Source of the DNA: JAFGVL01 sp963662245
GTDB taxonomy: Bacteria > Bacteroidota > Bacteroidia > Bacteroidales > Paludibacteraceae
Assembly (NCBI GenBank): GCA_963662245.2
Contig: CAXXVQ010000001.1
Span: 297,452 to 361,451, forward strand
Direction of reading: 5' to 3'
DNA length: 64,000 nt
Part shown: positions 62,821 through 64,000 of the stretch, one piece after another
Layout of the letters: each line of letters begins with the position of its first letter
How positions within the stretch are numbered: the first letter of the stretch is position 1
Program-made: the position numbers and the translations under genes
Notes under the pieces: generated by a model
The model's database searches: none
Told to the model about the DNA's origin: nothing
Seen by the model: only the letters and a program-made list of their open reading frames with translations

Positions 62821-64000
62821 TTATCTCCCAAATAATCGCTTCACCAAATCCTCACGCTTCAATTTGCGCAAAGCATTCATTATTTGTTGACGATATTCTT
62901 TTTTATACCAGAAGAAGAATTGTTGCTGATTAAGCTTTTCTTGTTTAGATTTTGCAGTAAACACAGGTTCTAATGTATATGGATGATATCCGGAATAGTA
63001 GATTTCAGTAGCCAATGTCATAGGTGTTGGCGTAAAATCTTGCACTTGCTCTAAATGAAACTGTAATTGCTTGGTCTCACAAGCTAGTTCTGCCATATCA
63101 GCCTCCGTACATGCCGGATGACTAGAAATAAAATATGGTATTAGCTGCTGTTTCAAACCTGCATCTTGATTAAGCTTATCAAACTGCTTTTTAAAATCTT
63201 TGAACAATTTAAAAGAAGGCTTACGCATTAAATTCAGGACTGAGTCAGAAGTATGCTCCGGTGCAACTTTTAAACGACCCGACACATGTTTCTCTATCAG
63301 TTCTTTTGTGTAATCAGCATGACTCTTGTTAACAGCCTCATCTTCCGTACGATGCAGAAGCATATCATAACGCACACCACTACCAATAAATGATTTCTTG
63401 ATAGCAGGCAAAGCATCCACTTCATGAAAAACATCCAACATTGGACGATGGTCTGTATTCAAGTTACTACAAACCTTAGGGAAAATACACGACGGCTTCT
63501 TACATTTCATGCAGATACTAAGATCCTTGCCTTGCATTTGATACATATTGGCAGATGGTCCGCCCAAATCGCTCAAATAACCTTTAAAGTCAGGCATTTT
63601 GCTAATTGCCTTCACTTCATTCAGAATAGATTCCTTAGAGCGAGAAGCAATAAATTTACCTTGATGAGCAGAAATTGTACAGAAAGCACAGCCACCAAAA
63701 CAACCTCGATGAAGGTTTACCGAGAACTTAATCATCTCAAAGGCAGGAATGGTTTTGTCTTTATATTTCGGGTGTGGCAAACGAGTATAAGGTAAATCAA
63801 ACGATGCATCTAATTCCTCAGAACTCATTGGTGGAAAAGGTGGGTTCACCACTACTACCCTATTATTTACCTGCTGAAACAGTTGTACTGCCTCATACTT
63901 ATTGCTTTCCTCCTCAATCAATCGGAAGTTAGCAGCATATTGCTTTTTGTCTTTCAGGCAGATTTCGTGAGAACACAGCCATTGGTTCGGCTTGCGTTCT
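62821..64000 (-). CDS. YgiQ-family radical SAM protein, N-terminus outside the window
   Basis: The frame runs open to the right edge, so the first part of the protein is missing; about 393 residues are seen. Near the edge are KPNQWLCSHEICLKDKKQY-type family residues, then NPPFPPMSSEELD, PAFEMIKFSVNLHRGCFGGCAFCTIS with the CxxxCxxC cluster motif of radical SAM enzymes, and a second Cys group ICMKCKKPSCIFPKVCSN. The C-terminus (YHPYTLEPVFTAKSKQEKLNQQ) is typical. Family members bind a 4Fe-4S cluster; their substrate is unknown. A TTG at 63921 is an internal frame start only. Confidence 0.93.
   Translation of the reverse strand, partial: ERKPNQWLCSHEICLKDKKQYAANFRLIEEESNKYEAVQLFQQVNNRVVVVNPPFPPMSSEELDASFDLPYTRLPHPKYKDKTIPAFEMIKFSVNLHRGCFGGCAFCTISAHQGKFIASRSKESILNEVKAISKMPDFKGYLSDLGGPSANMYQMQGKDLSICMKCKKPSCIFPKVCSNLNTDHRPMLDVFHEVDALPAIKKSFIGSGVRYDMLLHRTEDEAVNKSHADYTKELIEKHVSGRLKVAPEHTSDSVLNLMRKPSFKLFKDFKKQFDKLNQDAGLKQQLIPYFISSHPACTEADMAELACETKQLQFHLEQVQDFTPTPMTLATEIYYSGYHPYTLEPVFTAKSKQEKLNQQQFFFWYKKEYRQQIMNALRKLKREDLVKRLFGR

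Noticed and set aside
1..64000. CRISPR arrays, tRNA and rRNA genes
   Set aside because: I scanned the intergenic regions by eye and saw no evenly spaced repeats, cloverleaf or rRNA-like sequence; a covariance search would be needed to exclude small RNAs.

Overview
The window is AT-rich chromosomal DNA of a Bacteroidota bacterium, most like the anaerobic or facultative marine Bacteroidales/Marinilabiliales type; the genus is inference. Support comes from many TAnnTTTG -7 boxes (with a TTG or TTTG -33 box in the clearest cases), secreted proteins ending in C-terminal sorting domains of the type 9 secretion system (T9SS), a T9SS plug protein, a six-gene Na+-NQR operon, menaquinone methylation, a FecR/ECF-sigma cassette, a TonB receptor/DUF4249 pair, and families nearly confined to this phylum (DUF5606, septoil-knot domain, DUF4861).

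Layout. 1-6051: a giant secreted beta-helix protein on the minus strand whose C-terminus lies outside the window. 6242-7596: ubiE and mntP. 7710-13478: two large secreted T9SS-type carbohydrate-active proteins (a pectinesterase and a TIM-barrel glycosidase candidate) with a DUF5606 gene between them. 13500-13950: a palindrome-rich, GC-richer intergenic island. 13953-22069: nqrABCDEF on the minus strand, interrupted twice, by a four-helix-bundle gene between inverted repeats (nqrA/nqrB) and by an insertion sequence that looks uncharacterised (nqrC/nqrD). 22259-34153: T9SS plug, a transglutaminase-like protein, a predicted deeply knotted small protein, a DUF2202 lipoprotein, aspS, fabD, a class A penicillin-binding protein and a TPR protein. 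34157-36339: ECF sigma, FecR anti-sigma and a free-standing STN-domain protein. 36547-38822: an SDR-family protein and an IS3-type element. 38872-43060: a GNAT acyltransferase and the kduI-kduD-DUF4861 uronate operon. 43261-52378: pepT, acyl-CoA synthetase, a secreted protein, a Nudix hydrolase, an outer-membrane barrel, an acid phosphatase, a DUF1254 lipoprotein and an AraC regulator. 52528-58194: a complete RND efflux operon. 58632-62805: an unknown lipoprotein, then a TonB-type receptor and DUF4249 lipoprotein. 62821-64000: the 3' part of a YgiQ-type radical SAM gene.

Functional threads. Pectin use: secreted pectinesterase, with KduI and KduD converting unsaturated uronate products, and DUF4861. 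Energy: Na+-NQR feeds menaquinone made with UbiE. Surface export: the T9SS plug and at least three likely cargo proteins. Many genes have an in-frame TTG upstream of the real ATG; I used the ATG where the upstream part looked non-coding or overlapped a -7 box. No rRNA, tRNA or CRISPR array was seen.
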